From Streptomyces sp. CB00316 (lineage in GTDB: Bacteria > Actinomycetota > Actinomycetes > Streptomycetales > Streptomycetaceae): a DNA stretch of 64,000 bases. Of the stretch, positions 25,191 through 34,944 are shown piece after piece (the stretch's first letter is position 1; each line of letters starts with the position of its first letter). The notes beneath the pieces were generated by a model. The model was not told the DNA's origin. It ran no database searches and saw nothing but the letters and a program-made list of their open reading frames with translations. A program made the translations under genes and the position numbers. The stretch lies in contig NZ_LIXI01000004.1 of NCBI RefSeq assembly GCF_001905595.1, positions 434,001 through 498,000 of the forward strand, written 5' to 3'.

Positions 25191-26246
25191 GTGCAGGAAC
25201 TCCACGATGCCCCCCTCGCCCCCCTGACCACCTTCCGGCTCGGCGGTCCCGCCACCCGACTCCTGACGGCCACCACCGACGCCGAGGTGGTCGCCGCCGT
25301 TGCCGAGGCCGACGCGAGCGGCACCCCGCTGCTGGTCATCGGCGGCGGCTCCAACCTGGTCATCGGCGACAAGGGCTTCGACGGCACGGCGCTGCGGATC
25401 GCCACCGGGGGATTCGCGCTCTCCGGTACGTCGCTGGAACTGGCGGCCGGGGAAGTCTGGACCGATGCCGTCGCCCGGACCGTGGAGGCGGGCCTCGCGG
25501 GCATCGAGTGCCTGGCCGGAATCCCCGGCTCCGCCGGCGCGACGCCCATCCAGAACGTCGGGGCGTACGGGCAGGAGGTGTCCTCCACGATCACGGAGGT
25601 CGTCGCCTACGACCGGCACACCCGGGAGACGGTGACCCTTCCGAACGCGGAGTGCTCCTTCTCGTACCGCCACAGCCGCTTCAAGGCGGAACCCGACCGT
25701 TTCGTGGTGCTCCGGGTCCGCTTCGAGCTGGAGGAGGCGGGCGGTCTCTCCGCGCCCCTGGCGTACCCGGAGACCGCCAGGGCCATGGGCGTCGAGCAGG
25801 GCGAGCGCGTGCCCGCCTCCGCCGCCCGGGAGACCGTGCTGAAGCTGCGCGCCGGCAAGGGCATGGTGCTGGACCCGGACGACCACGACACCTGGTCCGC
25901 GGGGTCCTTCTTCACCAACCCGATCCTCGACGAGGCCGCGCTCCAGGACTTCCTGGCGCGGGTCCACGAGCGCCTCGGCCCTGACGTGACGCCCCCGGCG
26001 TTCCCCGCCGAGGACGGCCGCACCAAGACCTCGGCGGCCTGGCTGATCGACCGGGCCGGCTTCACCAAGGGGTACGGCAGCGGCCCGGCCCGGATCTCCA
26101 CCAAGCACACCCTCGCCCTCACCAACCGCGGCGAGGCCACCACCGAGGACCTCCTCGCGCTGGCCCGTGAGGTCGTCGCCGGGGTCCACGCGGCCTTCGG
26201 CGTCACCCTGGTCAACGAGCCGGTGACGGTCGGCGTCGCCCTGTAA
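25191..26246 (+). CDS. murB: UDP-N-acetylmuramate dehydrogenase
   Basis: 351 residues from GTG 25191. The FAD-binding segment VIGGGSNLVIGDKGF and the segment GIPGSAGATPIQNVGAYGQE are typical, and the C-terminal domain has SAGSFFTNPI with the catalytic Ser. It reduces UDP-GlcNAc-enolpyruvate with NADPH to make UDP-MurNAc for peptidoglycan. Length fits the family. It probably has a leaderless transcript. Confidence 0.95.
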   Translation: MQELHDAPLAPLTTFRLGGPATRLLTATTDAEVVAAVAEADASGTPLLVIGGGSNLVIGDKGFDGTALRIATGGFALSGTSLELAAGEVWTDAVARTVEAGLAGIECLAGIPGSAGATPIQNVGAYGQEVSSTITEVVAYDRHTRETVTLPNAECSFSYRHSRFKAEPDRFVVLRVRFELEEAGGLSAPLAYPETARAMGVEQGERVPASAARETVLKLRAGKGMVLDPDDHDTWSAGSFFTNPILDEAALQDFLARVHERLGPDVTPPAFPAEDGRTKTSAAWLIDRAGFTKGYGSGPARISTKHTLALTNRGEATTEDLLALAREVVAGVHAAFGVTLVNEPVTVGVAL

Positions 26247-26295
26247 GCGTTCGCGTCACCCTGTGAGGGCTCAGTAGGCGATGCCCACGCCCTGC

Positions 26296-26578
26296 CTCAC
26301 GGACGCCGGGCCAACCTCACCGAGGTCGCCCGGCAGGCCGAGGACTGCGGCAACTCGGGGCGGGCCCCCACCTGCCCATCCAGGGGCTCGACGCCTACCT
26401 CCGTGCCGAACAGCGCGCGGGCCGGGTGCGAGCGGACGCCGACACCTACGCGGCGGCCTCACTCCTGCTCGGCGCCTGCGCACAGCGGGCCTTCGCCTAC
26501 GACGCGCTCCCCGGCGGGACGCCCCCGCAGCCGCTGGACGCGTTCGCCGCCTCGCTCTCCCGCACCCTGTGGCCGGAA
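26296..26578 (+). pseudogene. Degraded TetR-family regulator remnant
   Basis: One frame reads RRANLTEVARQAE, the start of a TetR helix-turn-helix. A second frame then reads LPIQGLDAYLRAEQRAGRV ... ADTYAAASLLLGACAQRAF ... LSRTLWPE, a TetR C-terminal domain. The middle of the protein is missing, the frames disagree, and the last codons run into the 3' end of add without a stop. The gene is therefore inactive. Confidence 0.6.
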
Positions 26579-27592
26579 TCAGCTAGCCAGCCAGTCGTCG
26601 ATCCCGGACAGCAGCTTGTCCCGTACGCCGACGGGGGCCGCCGATCCGCGGACCGACTGGCGGGCCAGCTCGGCCAGCTCCGCGTCGGTGAAGCCGTGGT
26701 GGCGCCGGACCAGCTCGTACTGCGCGGCCAGCCGCGATCCGAACAGCAGCGGGTCGTCCGCGCCCAGCGCCATCGGCACCCCCGCGTCGAACAAGGTGCG
26801 CAAGGGGACGTCCGCGGCCTTCTCGTAGACGCCGAGCGCCACGTTGGAGGACGGGCAGACCTCACAGGTCACCTGGCGCTCGGCCAGCCGCGCCAGCAGG
26901 CGGGGATCCTCGGCCGCCCGGACCCCGTGGCCGATGCGCGAGGCGTCCAGGTCGTCCAGGCAGTCGCGCACGCTGGCGGCGCCCGCGAGCTCCCCGCCGT
27001 GCGGGGCCGCCAGCAGGCCGCCCTCCCGGGCGATGGCGAAGGCCCGGTCGAAGTCGCGGGCCATGCCGCGCCGCTCGTCGTTGGAGAGACCGAAGCCGAC
27101 GACGCCCCGGTCCGCGTACCGCACGGCCAGCCGCGCCAGGGTCCGGGCGTCCAGCGGGTGCTTCATCCGGTTCGCGGCGATCACCACGCGCATCCCCAGA
27201 CCGGTGTCCCGGGCGGCGCTGTCCACCGCGTCGAGGATGATCTCGATCGCCGGGATCAGTCCGCCGAGCAGCGGGGCGTACGAGGTGGGGTCGACCTGGA
27301 TCTCCAGCCAGCCGGAGCCGTCCGCGACGTCCTCCTCGGCGCTCTCGCGGACCAGGCGGTGGATGTCCTCGGGGGACCGGAGGCAGGACCGGGCGATGTC
27401 GTAGAGCCGCTGGAAGCGGAACCAGCCGCGCTCGTCGGTCGCCCGCAGCTTCGGAGGCTCGCCGCCGGTCAGTGCGTCGGGGAGGTGGACCCCGTACTTG
27501 TCGGCGAGTTCGAGCAGGGTCGTGGGCCGCATCGACCCGGTGAAGTGCAGGTGCAGGTGGGCCTTGGGCAACAGACGTACATCACGCTCCAT
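26579..27592 (-). CDS. add: Adenosine deaminase
   Basis: 337 residues. Zinc-ligand motifs: KAHLHLHFTGS at residues 10-20, AAPHGGE in the middle, SRIGHGVRA, and ALGADDPLLF near the C-terminus. It converts adenosine and deoxyadenosine to inosine for purine salvage. ATG 27592 is chosen; the upstream extension is not conserved. It converges with the TetR remnant. Confidence 0.92.
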   Translation of the reverse strand: MERDVRLLPKAHLHLHFTGSMRPTTLLELADKYGVHLPDALTGGEPPKLRATDERGWFRFQRLYDIARSCLRSPEDIHRLVRESAEEDVADGSGWLEIQVDPTSYAPLLGGLIPAIEIILDAVDSAARDTGLGMRVVIAANRMKHPLDARTLARLAVRYADRGVVGFGLSNDERRGMARDFDRAFAIAREGGLLAAPHGGELAGAASVRDCLDDLDASRIGHGVRAAEDPRLLARLAERQVTCEVCPSSNVALGVYEKAADVPLRTLFDAGVPMALGADDPLLFGSRLAAQYELVRRHHGFTDAELAELARQSVRGSAAPVGVRDKLLSGIDDWLAS

Positions 27593-27666
27593 TTGAAGAT
27601 CCTGCCGCACGCGCGGGCCGGAGCGGAAGCCGCTTTCCTCTTTGGAGTGGGCCTGAGACGAAAAGG

Positions 27667-27691
27667 GCCCCCGGCCGAGGCGGCCGGGGGC
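27667..27691 (-). terminator. Rho-independent terminator of the aminotransferase gene
   Basis: 11-bp G+C stem (27667-27677 with 27681-27691) followed in the leftward direction by TTTT. It lies 17 bases beyond the aminotransferase stop. Confidence 0.8.
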
Positions 27692-27707
27692 ACAATTCGC
27701 GGGCTTC

Positions 27708-28934
27708 TCAGGCCTTGGCCTCGCCCAGCAGCTTCTGGAGCCGGGAGACGCCCTCGATGAGGTCGTCGTCGCCCAGCGCGTAGGAGAGGCGGAGGTAGCC
27801 GGGGGTGCCGAAGGCCTCACCCGGGACGACGGCGACCTCGGCCTCGTCCAGGATGAGGGCCGCGAGCTCGACCGAGTCGGCCGGGCGCCTGCCGCGGATC
27901 TCCTTGCCGAGCAGCCCCTTCACCGACGGGTAGGCGTAGAACGCGCCCTCGGGCTCCGGGCAGAGCACGCCGTCGATCTCGTTGAGCATCCGCACGATGA
28001 GGTTGCGGCGGCGGTCGAAGGCGGTCCGCATCTCGGCGACGGCGTCCAGCGGGCCGGAGACCGCGGCCAGCGCGGCGATCTGGGCCACGTTGGAGACGTT
28101 GGAAGTGGCGTGCGACTGGAGGTTGGTCGCGGCCTTGACGACGTCCTTGGGGCCGATGATCCACCCCACCCGCCAACCGGTCATCGCGTACGTCTTGGCG
28201 ACGCCGTTGACGACGATGCACTTGTCGCGCAGCTCCGGCACGATCGCCGGGAGCGAGGTGAACTTCGCGTCGCCGTAGACGAGGTGCTCGTAGATCTCGT
28301 CGGTCATGACCCACAGGCCGTGCTCGACGGCCCAGCGGCCGATCGCCTCGGCGTCGGCCTCGCTGTAGACGGCGCCGGTCGGGTTGGACGGCGAGACGAA
28401 GAGGACGACCTTGGTCCTCTCGGTGCGCGCGGCCTCCAGCTGCTCGACCGAGACCCGGTAGCCGGTGGTCTCGTCGGCGACGACCTCGACCGGGACACCG
28501 CCGGCGAGGCGGATCGACTCGGGGTACGTGGTCCAGTACGGGGCGGGGACGATGACCTCGTCGCCCGGGTCGAGGATCGCCGCGAAGGCCTCGTAGATGG
28601 CCTGCTTGCCGCCGTTGGTCACCAGGATCTGGCCGGCGTCGACCTCGTAGCCGGAGTCCCGCAGCGTCTTCTCTGCGATGGCGGCCTTGAGCTCGGGGAG
28701 CCCGCCGGCCGGGGTGTAGCGGTGGTACTTCGGGTTGCGGCAGGCCTCGACCGCGGCGTCGACGATGTAGCCGGGGGTCGGGAAGTCGGGCTCGCCGGCA
28801 CCGAAGCCGATCACCGGACGGCCGGCGGCCTTGAGGGCCTTGGCCTTGGCGTCGACGGCGAGGGTCGCGGACTCGGAGATCGCACCGATGCGGGCGGAAA
28901 CCCGGCGCTCGGACGGAGAAGTTGCAGCGCTCAT
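27708..28934 (-). CDS. aspC: Class I/II PLP-dependent aminotransferase (aspartate type)
   Basis: 408 residues. PLP-binding features: [22 protein letters not shown], the Schiff-base Lys in [15 protein letters not shown], and the C-terminal [10 protein letters not shown]. It matches bacterial aspartate aminotransferases of the subgroup found next to secE in Streptomyces. An in-frame ATG three codons upstream (MGPMSAA) is possible. Confidence 0.92.
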   Translation of the reverse strand: MSAATSPSERRVSARIGAISESATLAVDAKAKALKAAGRPVIGFGAGEPDFPTPGYIVDAAVEACRNPKYHRYTPAGGLPELKAAIAEKTLRDSGYEVDAGQILVTNGGKQAIYEAFAAILDPGDEVIVPAPYWTTYPESIRLAGGVPVEVVADETTGYRVSVEQLEAARTERTKVVLFVSPSNPTGAVYSEADAEAIGRWAVEHGLWVMTDEIYEHLVYGDAKFTSLPAIVPELRDKCIVVNGVAKTYAMTGWRVGWIIGPKDVVKAATNLQSHATSNVSNVAQIAALAAVSGPLDAVAEMRTAFDRRRNLIVRMLNEIDGVLCPEPEGAFYAYPSVKGLLGKEIRGRRPADSVELAALILDEAEVAVVPGEAFGTPGYLRLSYALGDDDLIEGVSRLQKLLGEAKA

Positions 28935-29147
28935 GGGCCCCATGCTCCCAGACCGGAAAACCCGTCGGCACACGGGTTTCAGGGACCGGACATGACGCGG
29001 ACGGGAACCGGACAGGACCGGTCGGTAGTTGTCTGTTCGACGCGGCGGCCCTGAGCACGTACACTCACCTGTCGTTGGCCTTCACCAGCCACACCGTTTC
29101 TGCACCCGGGCACCGGGAAAGATGCGGTAGGTTGATGGAAACCACCA

Positions 29148-29220
29148 AGGGTCGTAGCTCAATTGGTAGAGCACTGGTCTCCAAAACCAGCGGTTGGGGG
29201 TTCAAGTCCCTCCGGCCCTG
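29148..29220 (+). tRNA. tRNA-Trp (anticodon CCA)
   Basis: 73 nt. The acceptor AGGGTCG pairs with CGGCCCT with one wobble; the stem CTGGT/ACCAG encloses CTCCAAA; discriminator G. It lies upstream of secE, as in other actinobacteria. Confidence 0.96.
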
Positions 29221-29326
29221 CTACACACTCCTTCGCCAGGATGTGTGCGCATGTACGTACTTCATTGCACAGCCGTGCGGCTCCACCGGGCGCGGCACGG
29301 CCACGACCCGGAATCAGGTGAGAAGC

Positions 29327-29614
29327 GTGACGGACGCCGTGGGCTCCATCGACATGCCTGATGCTGAGGATGAATCCCCCGAGTCCGGCAAGAAGACTCG
29401 GAAGGGCGGCAAGCGCGGCAAGAAGGGTCCTCTGGGCCGTCTCGCGCTGTTCTACCGCCAGATCGTCGCCGAACTCCGTAAGGTTGTCTGGCCGACCCGC
29501 AGCCAGCTGACGACATACACCAGTGTGGTGATTGTGTTCGTCGTCGTCATGATTGGTCTTGTTACCGTTCTTGACATGGGATTCGCGCGGGTCGTCAAGT
29601 ACGTCTTCGGCTGA
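29327..29614 (+). CDS. secE: Preprotein translocase subunit SecE
   Basis: 95 residues from GTG 29327. A charged Lys/Gly-rich N-terminus is followed by the conserved [20 protein letters not shown] and one C-terminal membrane helix. This is the single-helix SecE form. It stabilises the SecY channel. It lies directly upstream of nusG. Confidence 0.95.
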   Translation: MTDAVGSIDMPDAEDESPESGKKTRKGGKRGKKGPLGRLALFYRQIVAELRKVVWPTRSQLTTYTSVVIVFVVVMIGLVTVLDMGFARVVKYVFG

Positions 29615-29687
29615 GCCGGCGGAAGGCGTCCGACCGGCGCCCCCACCGCATGTTCCACCCCTTTGTATCCAGGAAGAAGCAGCCATC

Positions 29688-30557
29688 GTGTCTGACCCGA
29701 ACCTGAACGACGCCGTCGAGCCCGAGGCTGGCGCCTTCGAGTCCGCCGAGGACGAGCTCGACATCGTTGAGGCTGCTGATTCCGAGAAGCCCGCTCAGGC
29801 CGAGGCCACCGAGACCGCTGTGGACGCCGTCGCCGACGAGACGATCGAGGCCGACGAGGACGCCGAGGTGGCGGAAGCCGTCGAGGCCGAGGCCGACGAC
29901 GAGAGCGCCGACGGGGAAGAGGCCGAGCCGGCCGCCCCCGTCGACCCCGTCACCGCCCTGCGCGACGAGCTCCGCACCCTCCCCGGCGAGTGGTACGTCA
30001 TCCACACGTACGCCGGGTACGAGAAGCGCGTGAAGGCCAACCTGGAGCAGCGCGCCGTCTCGCTCAACGTGGAGGAGTTCATCTATCAGGCCGAGGTGCC
30101 TGAAGAGGAAATCGTCCAGATCAAGAACGGTGAGCGCAAGAACGTCCGGCAGAACAAGCTCCCCGGCTACGTGCTGGTGCGCATGGACCTGACGAACGAG
30201 TCCTGGGGCGTCGTGCGGAACACGCCGGGCGTCACCGGCTTCGTGGGCAACGCCTACGACCCGTACCCGCTGACCCTGGACGAGATCGTCAAGATGCTCG
30301 CCCCGGAGGCCGAGGAGAAGGCGGCCCGCGAGGCCGCAGAGGCCGAGGGCAAGCCGGCTCCGTCCCGCAAGGTCGAGGTCCAGGTGCTGGACTTCGAGGT
30401 GGGCGACTCGGTCACCGTCACCGACGGCCCGTTCGCCACGCTGCAGGCCACGATCAACGAGATCAACGCCGACTCGAAGAAGGTCAAGGGCCTCGTCGAG
30501 ATCTTCGGCCGCGAGACCCCGGTCGAGCTGAGCTTCGACCAGATCCAGAAGAACTAG
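29688..30557 (+). CDS. nusG: Transcription antitermination factor NusG
   Basis: 289 residues from GTG 29688. A long acidic N-terminal extension (about 85 residues) typical of actinobacteria precedes the NGN domain ([19 protein letters not shown]), and a C-terminal KOW domain follows ([19 protein letters not shown]). It binds RNA polymerase and ribosomal protein S10. A strong terminator follows, so secE-nusG is one unit. Confidence 0.95.
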   Translation: MSDPNLNDAVEPEAGAFESAEDELDIVEAADSEKPAQAEATETAVDAVADETIEADEDAEVAEAVEAEADDESADGEEAEPAAPVDPVTALRDELRTLPGEWYVIHTYAGYEKRVKANLEQRAVSLNVEEFIYQAEVPEEEIVQIKNGERKNVRQNKLPGYVLVRMDLTNESWGVVRNTPGVTGFVGNAYDPYPLTLDEIVKMLAPEAEEKAAREAAEAEGKPAPSRKVEVQVLDFEVGDSVTVTDGPFATLQATINEINADSKKVKGLVEIFGRETPVELSFDQIQKN

Positions 30558-30587
30558 CGCTTCCCGCCGGTTTCTGGACACATGCCT

Positions 30588-30637
30588 ACCCAGCAGGTCA
30601 GAGCAGCTTCGCGGCCGCTCTGACCTGCTGGGTTTTT
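30588..30637 (+). terminator. Rho-independent terminator after nusG
   Basis: 17-bp perfect stem (30588-30604 with 30617-30633) and a TTTTT run. Confidence 0.9.
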
Positions 30638-30733
30638 GGTCGCACAGCTATACCCGTTATCGTTGTGCGGTATGCCTCCATCCGGATGACCGGAATCGGC
30701 GGCGAAACACTCTCATAGGACCCGGAGAGAGCA

Positions 30734-31168
30734 ATGCCTCCCAAGAAGAAGAAGGTCACGGGGCTTATCAAGCTCCAGATCAACGCCGGTGCGGCGAACC
30801 CGGCCCCGCCGGTCGGCCCCGCGCTCGGTCAGCACGGCGTCAACATCATGGAGTTCTGCAAGGCCTACAACGCCGCGACCGAGTCGCAGCGTGGCATGGT
30901 CGTGCCGGTGGAGATCACGGTCTACGAGGACCGCTCCTTCACCTTCGTCACGAAGACTCCGCCGGCCGCCAAGCTGATCCTCAAGGCCGCGGGTGTGGAC
31001 AAGGGCTCCGGCGAGCCGCACAAGACCAAGGTCGCCAAGCTGACGGCCGCCCAGGTCCGCGAGATCGCCACGACGAAGCTCCCCGACCTGAACGCCAATG
31101 ACCTCGACGCCGCGTCGAAGATCATTGCCGGCACCGCCCGTTCCATGGGCATCACGGTCGAAGGCTGA
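30734..31168 (+). CDS. rplK: 50S ribosomal protein L11
   Basis: 144 residues, starting [15 protein letters not shown]. It has the conserved [15 protein letters not shown] that binds the thiostrepton-sensitive 23S region. In Streptomyces L11 also supports RelA activity. Full length and intact. Confidence 0.97.
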
Positions 31169-31248
31169 TTCAGCCCCGTAGCCCTCAGTGGTAGGACCAA
31201 GCGCTGGTCCGCACCACGACTCCACACTCTGAAACCACAGGAGTAGAA

Positions 31249-31971
31249 GTGAAGCGCAGCAAGAACCTCCGCGCTGCGGACGCCAAGATCGACCGGGAGC
31301 GCAACTACGCCCCGCTCGAGGCCGTCCGTCTCGCCAAGGAGACCTCCTCCACGAAGTTCGACGGCACCGTCGAGGTCGCCTTCGCGCTGGGTGTCGACCC
31401 GCGCAAGGCCGACCAGATGGTCCGCGGCACCGTGAACCTCCCGCACGGCACCGGCAAGACCGCCCGGGTCCTGGTCTTCGCGACCGGTGACCGTGCTGCG
31501 GCCGCGGAAGCCGCCGGAGCCGACATCGTCGGCGCCGACGAGCTCATCGACGAGGTGGCGAAGGGCCGTCTGGACTTCGACGCCGTCGTCGCCACCCCGG
31601 ACCTCATGGGCAAGGTCGGCCGCCTGGGCCGCGTGCTCGGTCCGCGTGGTCTGATGCCGAACCCGAAGACCGGCACCGTCACCCCCGACGTCGTGAAGGC
31701 TGTCAACGACATCAAGGGCGGCAAGATCGAGTTCCGCGTCGACAAGCACTCGAACCTGCACTTCATCATCGGCAAGGTCTCCTTCGACGAGACCAAGCTG
31801 GTGGAGAACTACGCAGCGGCGCTGGACGAGATCCTCCGTCTGAAGCCGTCCGCCGCCAAGGGCCGCTACATCAAGAAGGCCACCCTGGCCACCACGATGG
31901 GCCCCGGCATCCCGCTGGACGCCGCCCGCACCCGCAACCTCCTCGTCGAGGAGGACCCGGCCGCCGTCTGA
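31249..31971 (+). CDS. rplA: 50S ribosomal protein L1
   Basis: 240 residues from GTG 31249 with CAGGAG upstream. The L1 signature [21 protein letters not shown] is present. It forms the L1 stalk at the ribosomal E site and, in many bacteria, represses its own operon. Confidence 0.97.
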   Translation: MKRSKNLRAADAKIDRERNYAPLEAVRLAKETSSTKFDGTVEVAFALGVDPRKADQMVRGTVNLPHGTGKTARVLVFATGDRAAAAEAAGADIVGADELIDEVAKGRLDFDAVVATPDLMGKVGRLGRVLGPRGLMPNPKTGTVTPDVVKAVNDIKGGKIEFRVDKHSNLHFIIGKVSFDETKLVENYAAALDEILRLKPSAAKGRYIKKATLATTMGPGIPLDAARTRNLLVEEDPAAV

Positions 31972-32016
31972 GCCACCGTGCTCACCCGGTAGCCGCGTCG
32001 CACGCGTGCACTGTGT

Positions 32017-32055
32017 GGACGGGCCCCGCAACCTTTCGAGGTGCGGGGCCCGTCC
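32017..32055 (+). terminator. Terminator after rplA
   Basis: 14-bp perfect stem (32017-32030 with 32042-32055) 45 bases after the rplA stop. Confidence 0.8.
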
Positions 32056-32109
32056 TCGTGTCCGGAGGAGATAATCCGCGGGGAACACGACGAGGGGTGG
32101 ACGGGTCGG

Positions 32110-33009
32110 ATGAGGACGAGCACGTTACGGCGCGTGGGTACGGGGGCCGCCGCGGCGGCCCTGATGTCGGTGGCGGCCTGCAGCGGCGGAGGAGGCGGCT
32201 CCGGTACGGCGGGAAGGCCGACGGGCGCAGGCGTGGCCGAGGCGAGCCCGGTGGCGGAGCTCCAGCAGATCCGGAAGAAGACCGGCACCGTGCGGTCGGC
32301 CCGGATCGAGGGCACCACCGAGATGGGCGACACCGTCTCCATGAAGCAGACGGGGACCATCGGGTGGGCCGACGGCCTGACGGGCTCGCTCACCATCACG
32401 TACACCGGCGGGACCATGGCCAAGGCCCTCAAGCAGGGCGGCGGCGACGGATCGGTCCGGGCGCGCTACCTCCAGGACGAGTACTACGCCGACATGGGCG
32501 ACGCCTTCGCGGCGACCATCGGCGGCAGGCGCTGGGTCCGATACGCCTACAAGGACCTCGCGGAGCTCGGCGGGCCCGCGGGCGACGTCCTGAAGGAGCA
32601 GGTGCAGAACAGCACTCCCGAGCAGGGCCTGAAGGCTCTCCTGGCAGCGGGGGACGTCAGGAAGGCCGGCCAGGAGGACGTGCGGGGCGTCCCCGCCACC
32701 CGCTACTCCGGCACGGTCGACGTGGCGGAGCTGACCGGGCGGAACGGCGCTCTGGACGCCGTGCAGCTCGCCGCCCTCAAGGAGCAGCTTTCCGCGGCCG
32801 GCGTCACCACCCAGACCGTCGACATCTGGGTGGGCAAGGATGATCTGCTGGTGAAGAAGACCGAGCGCGGCGAGACGGCGGCCGGGGCGTTCAGCTCGAC
32901 GGTCTTCTACAGCGACTACGGCACCGAGGTCACCGTGGAGAGGCCGCCGGCCGCCGACACGGTCGACTTCAAGGAGATCCTGGAGCAACGGGCGGCCGGA
33001 TCCTCCTGA
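32110..33009 (+). CDS. Secreted lipoprotein, LppX/LprG-like
   Basis: 299 residues, ATG 32110. A lipoprotein signal peptide ends in a VAAC lipobox (Cys about residue 24), followed by a Gly/Ser linker. The mature part resembles the LppX_LprAFG fold known from mycobacteria, which carries lipids or unknown ligands. Putative lipoprotein genes occupy this position between rplA and rplJ in other Streptomyces. Ligand unknown. Confidence 0.82.
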   Translation: MRTSTLRRVGTGAAAAALMSVAACSGGGGGSGTAGRPTGAGVAEASPVAELQQIRKKTGTVRSARIEGTTEMGDTVSMKQTGTIGWADGLTGSLTITYTGGTMAKALKQGGGDGSVRARYLQDEYYADMGDAFAATIGGRRWVRYAYKDLAELGGPAGDVLKEQVQNSTPEQGLKALLAAGDVRKAGQEDVRGVPATRYSGTVDVAELTGRNGALDAVQLAALKEQLSAAGVTTQTVDIWVGKDDLLVKKTERGETAAGAFSSTVFYSDYGTEVTVERPPAADTVDFKEILEQRAAGSS

Positions 33010-33079
33010 CCGCTGCCCAAACCTCCCGCACCGGAGTGCGCGGCGCCGGATTTGCCCGGCGCGCCCCCGGTCGCGTACG

Positions 33080-33250
33080 CTCCACAGGAAGCCAAAGACC
33101 GCTGGTCGTCGCCGCGCTCTCGTCAGAGGGACGGTGACCGAAGGTTCCGACAGATCGGACGACCTGCGCAGGTGACTGTGGAACTGCTCCCGGACTCTGT
33201 CCGGTCGAGCCGCGCCCTGGCACCTGTGCTGGGGCGTTTCGTCTTTCCCG
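33080..33250 (+). promoter_or_regulatory. L10 leader (autoregulatory 5' UTR of rplJL)
   Basis: The untranslated region before rplJ contains CCAAAGACCGCTGGTCG and later CCTGCGCAGGTGA, matching the pattern I recall for the L10 leader family, in which L10-L12 binds its own mRNA. Exact ends were not folded by computation. Confidence 0.6.
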
Positions 33251-33295
33251 GCCCCTTCTGAGCGGTCCTCATCACCCGGAAGGAGGCCGACGCTC

Positions 33296-33853
33296 ATGGC
33301 AAGGCCCGACAAGGCTGCAGCGGTAGCCGAGCTGACGGACCAGTTCCGCAGCTCGAACGCCGCCGTGCTGACCGAGTACCGGGGTCTCACCGTGGCACAG
33401 CTCAAGGAGCTGCGCCGTTCGCTCGGTGAGAACGCCCAGTACGCCGTGGTGAAGAACACGCTGACCAAGATTGCGGCCAACGAGGCCGGGATCGACACGC
33501 TGGACGACCTGTTCTCGGGTCCGACGGCGGTTGCCTTCGTCACCGGTGACCCGGTGGAGTCGGCGAAGGGTCTTCGTGACTTCGCCAAGGACAACCCCAA
33601 CCTCATCATCAAGGGCGGTGTCCTTGACGGTAAGGCGCTGTCCGCCGATGAGATCAAGAAGCTCGCGGACCTCGAGTCCCGCGAGGTTCTGCTCTCCAAG
33701 CTGGCCGGTGCTTTCAAGGGCAAGCAGACTCAGGCTGCGCAGCTCTTCCAGGCACTGCCGTCGAAGTTCGTCCGCACCGCGGAAGCGCTTCGCGCCAAGA
33801 AGGAAGAGCAGGGCGGTGCCGGTACTCCGGCTCCCGCCGAGGCCGCCGAGTAA
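33296..33853 (+). CDS. rplJ: 50S ribosomal protein L10
   Basis: 185 residues, ATG 33296 with GGAAGGAGG upstream. Conserved [18 protein letters not shown] and YAVVKNTL. It forms the stalk base that carries L12 dimers. Co-transcribed with rplL. Confidence 0.97.
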   Translation: MARPDKAAAVAELTDQFRSSNAAVLTEYRGLTVAQLKELRRSLGENAQYAVVKNTLTKIAANEAGIDTLDDLFSGPTAVAFVTGDPVESAKGLRDFAKDNPNLIIKGGVLDGKALSADEIKKLADLESREVLLSKLAGAFKGKQTQAAQLFQALPSKFVRTAEALRAKKEEQGGAGTPAPAEAAE

Positions 33854-33937
33854 TTTCGCTCAGCGGTCCAGCGGGCTCCACGTACGCCCGCCGACACATA
33901 CATCCGGCACCTGCCGAATAGTGGAAGGACGCCTATC

Positions 33938-34321
33938 ATGGCGAAGCTGTCCCAGGACGACCTGCTCGCGCAGTTCGAAGAGATGACCCTCATCGAGCTC
34001 TCCGAGTTCGTCAAGGCCTTCGAGGAGAAGTTCGACGTCACCGCCGCCGCGGCCGTCGCCGTCGCCGGTCCCGCCCAGGGCGGCGCCCCGGCCGAGGCCG
34101 AGGCCGAGCAGGACGAGTTCGACGTCATCCTCACCGGCGCCGGCGAGAAGAAGATCCAGGTCATCAAGGTCGTGCGTGAGCTGACCTCGCTGGGTCTCAA
34201 GGAGGCCAAGGACCTCGTCGACGGCGCCCCGAAGCCGGTCCTCGAGAAGGTCGCCAAGGAGGCCGCCGAGAAGGCTGCCGAGTCCCTCAAGGCCGCCGGC
34301 GCTTCCGTCGAGGTCAAGTAA
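33938..34321 (+). CDS. rplL: 50S ribosomal protein L7/L12
   Basis: 127 residues: N-terminal dimerisation domain, Ala-rich hinge, and the C-terminal factor-binding domain with [19 protein letters not shown]. It recruits translation factors to the ribosome. Confidence 0.97.
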   Translation: MAKLSQDDLLAQFEEMTLIELSEFVKAFEEKFDVTAAAAVAVAGPAQGGAPAEAEAEQDEFDVILTGAGEKKIQVIKVVRELTSLGLKEAKDLVDGAPKPVLEKVAKEAAEKAAESLKAAGASVEVK

Positions 34322-34368
34322 CACCCCGGGAGTCCACGGACTCCCCTCGGGCGCGTCACGCGCCCGTA

Positions 34369-34406
34369 CCGAAGGGCGATCACCCATCCGGGTGGTCGCC
34401 CTTCGG
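34369..34406 (+). terminator. Terminator after rplL
   Basis: 17-bp stem with one G-T pair (34369-34385 with 34390-34406) and an ATCC loop, 47 bases after rplL. It reduces read-through into rpoB. Confidence 0.85.
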
Positions 34407-34732
34407 CGTACCCGTGGCGGCTGCCTTGCTCTTCCGCCGTCGACGAGTAGGGTGATCTTCGCCGTGCGCCTCTCGCGGGGCGCCCAGGGGCCCCCTGAGG
34501 GCTTTTCGGGGGCATCCGGAGCGAGCCCCTGGGGGCCCGTCCGGACCGGTGGGCCTTGACGAACGGCACGAGGCGCGCAATTCTCAGGACGCGTCATCAC
34601 TTCGATCCGTATCCGAGGCATGGATCGAGAGTGAAGAGGGCAGTAAAGAAGAGCGCACCCCGCGCGAGGGCCAGCCACATAGGTAGTTGAGAACAGCTGT
34701 TGAGAGCAACGTGGGTCTCTGAGAACCCCGAC

Positions 34733-34761
34733 TGGACATCAGTGTGCCGCTTGGCTACACT
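34733..34761 (+). promoter_or_regulatory. Principal-sigma promoter of rpoBC
   Basis: TGGACA (34733-34738) and TACACT (34756-34761) with a 17-base spacer. Transcription would begin near 34768, giving a leader of about 177 nt before rpoB. The rest of 34407-34944 contains no supported gene. Confidence 0.65.
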
Positions 34762-34944
34762 GACCCTTTGCGCTGCCTGTTAGCTGCCTCCTGCCCGTCA
34801 CCAGGGGCATACCCACGCTTTGAGCATCGATGACAGATCCTCTCCGAGCCGGCCTTTTGGGGCCGATTCGGGACGATGTGTATGGATGTCCAATGTGGGA
34901 CCGGTACGCGCGTAGTGAGTCCGAGCCCTCGGAAGGACCCCCTC

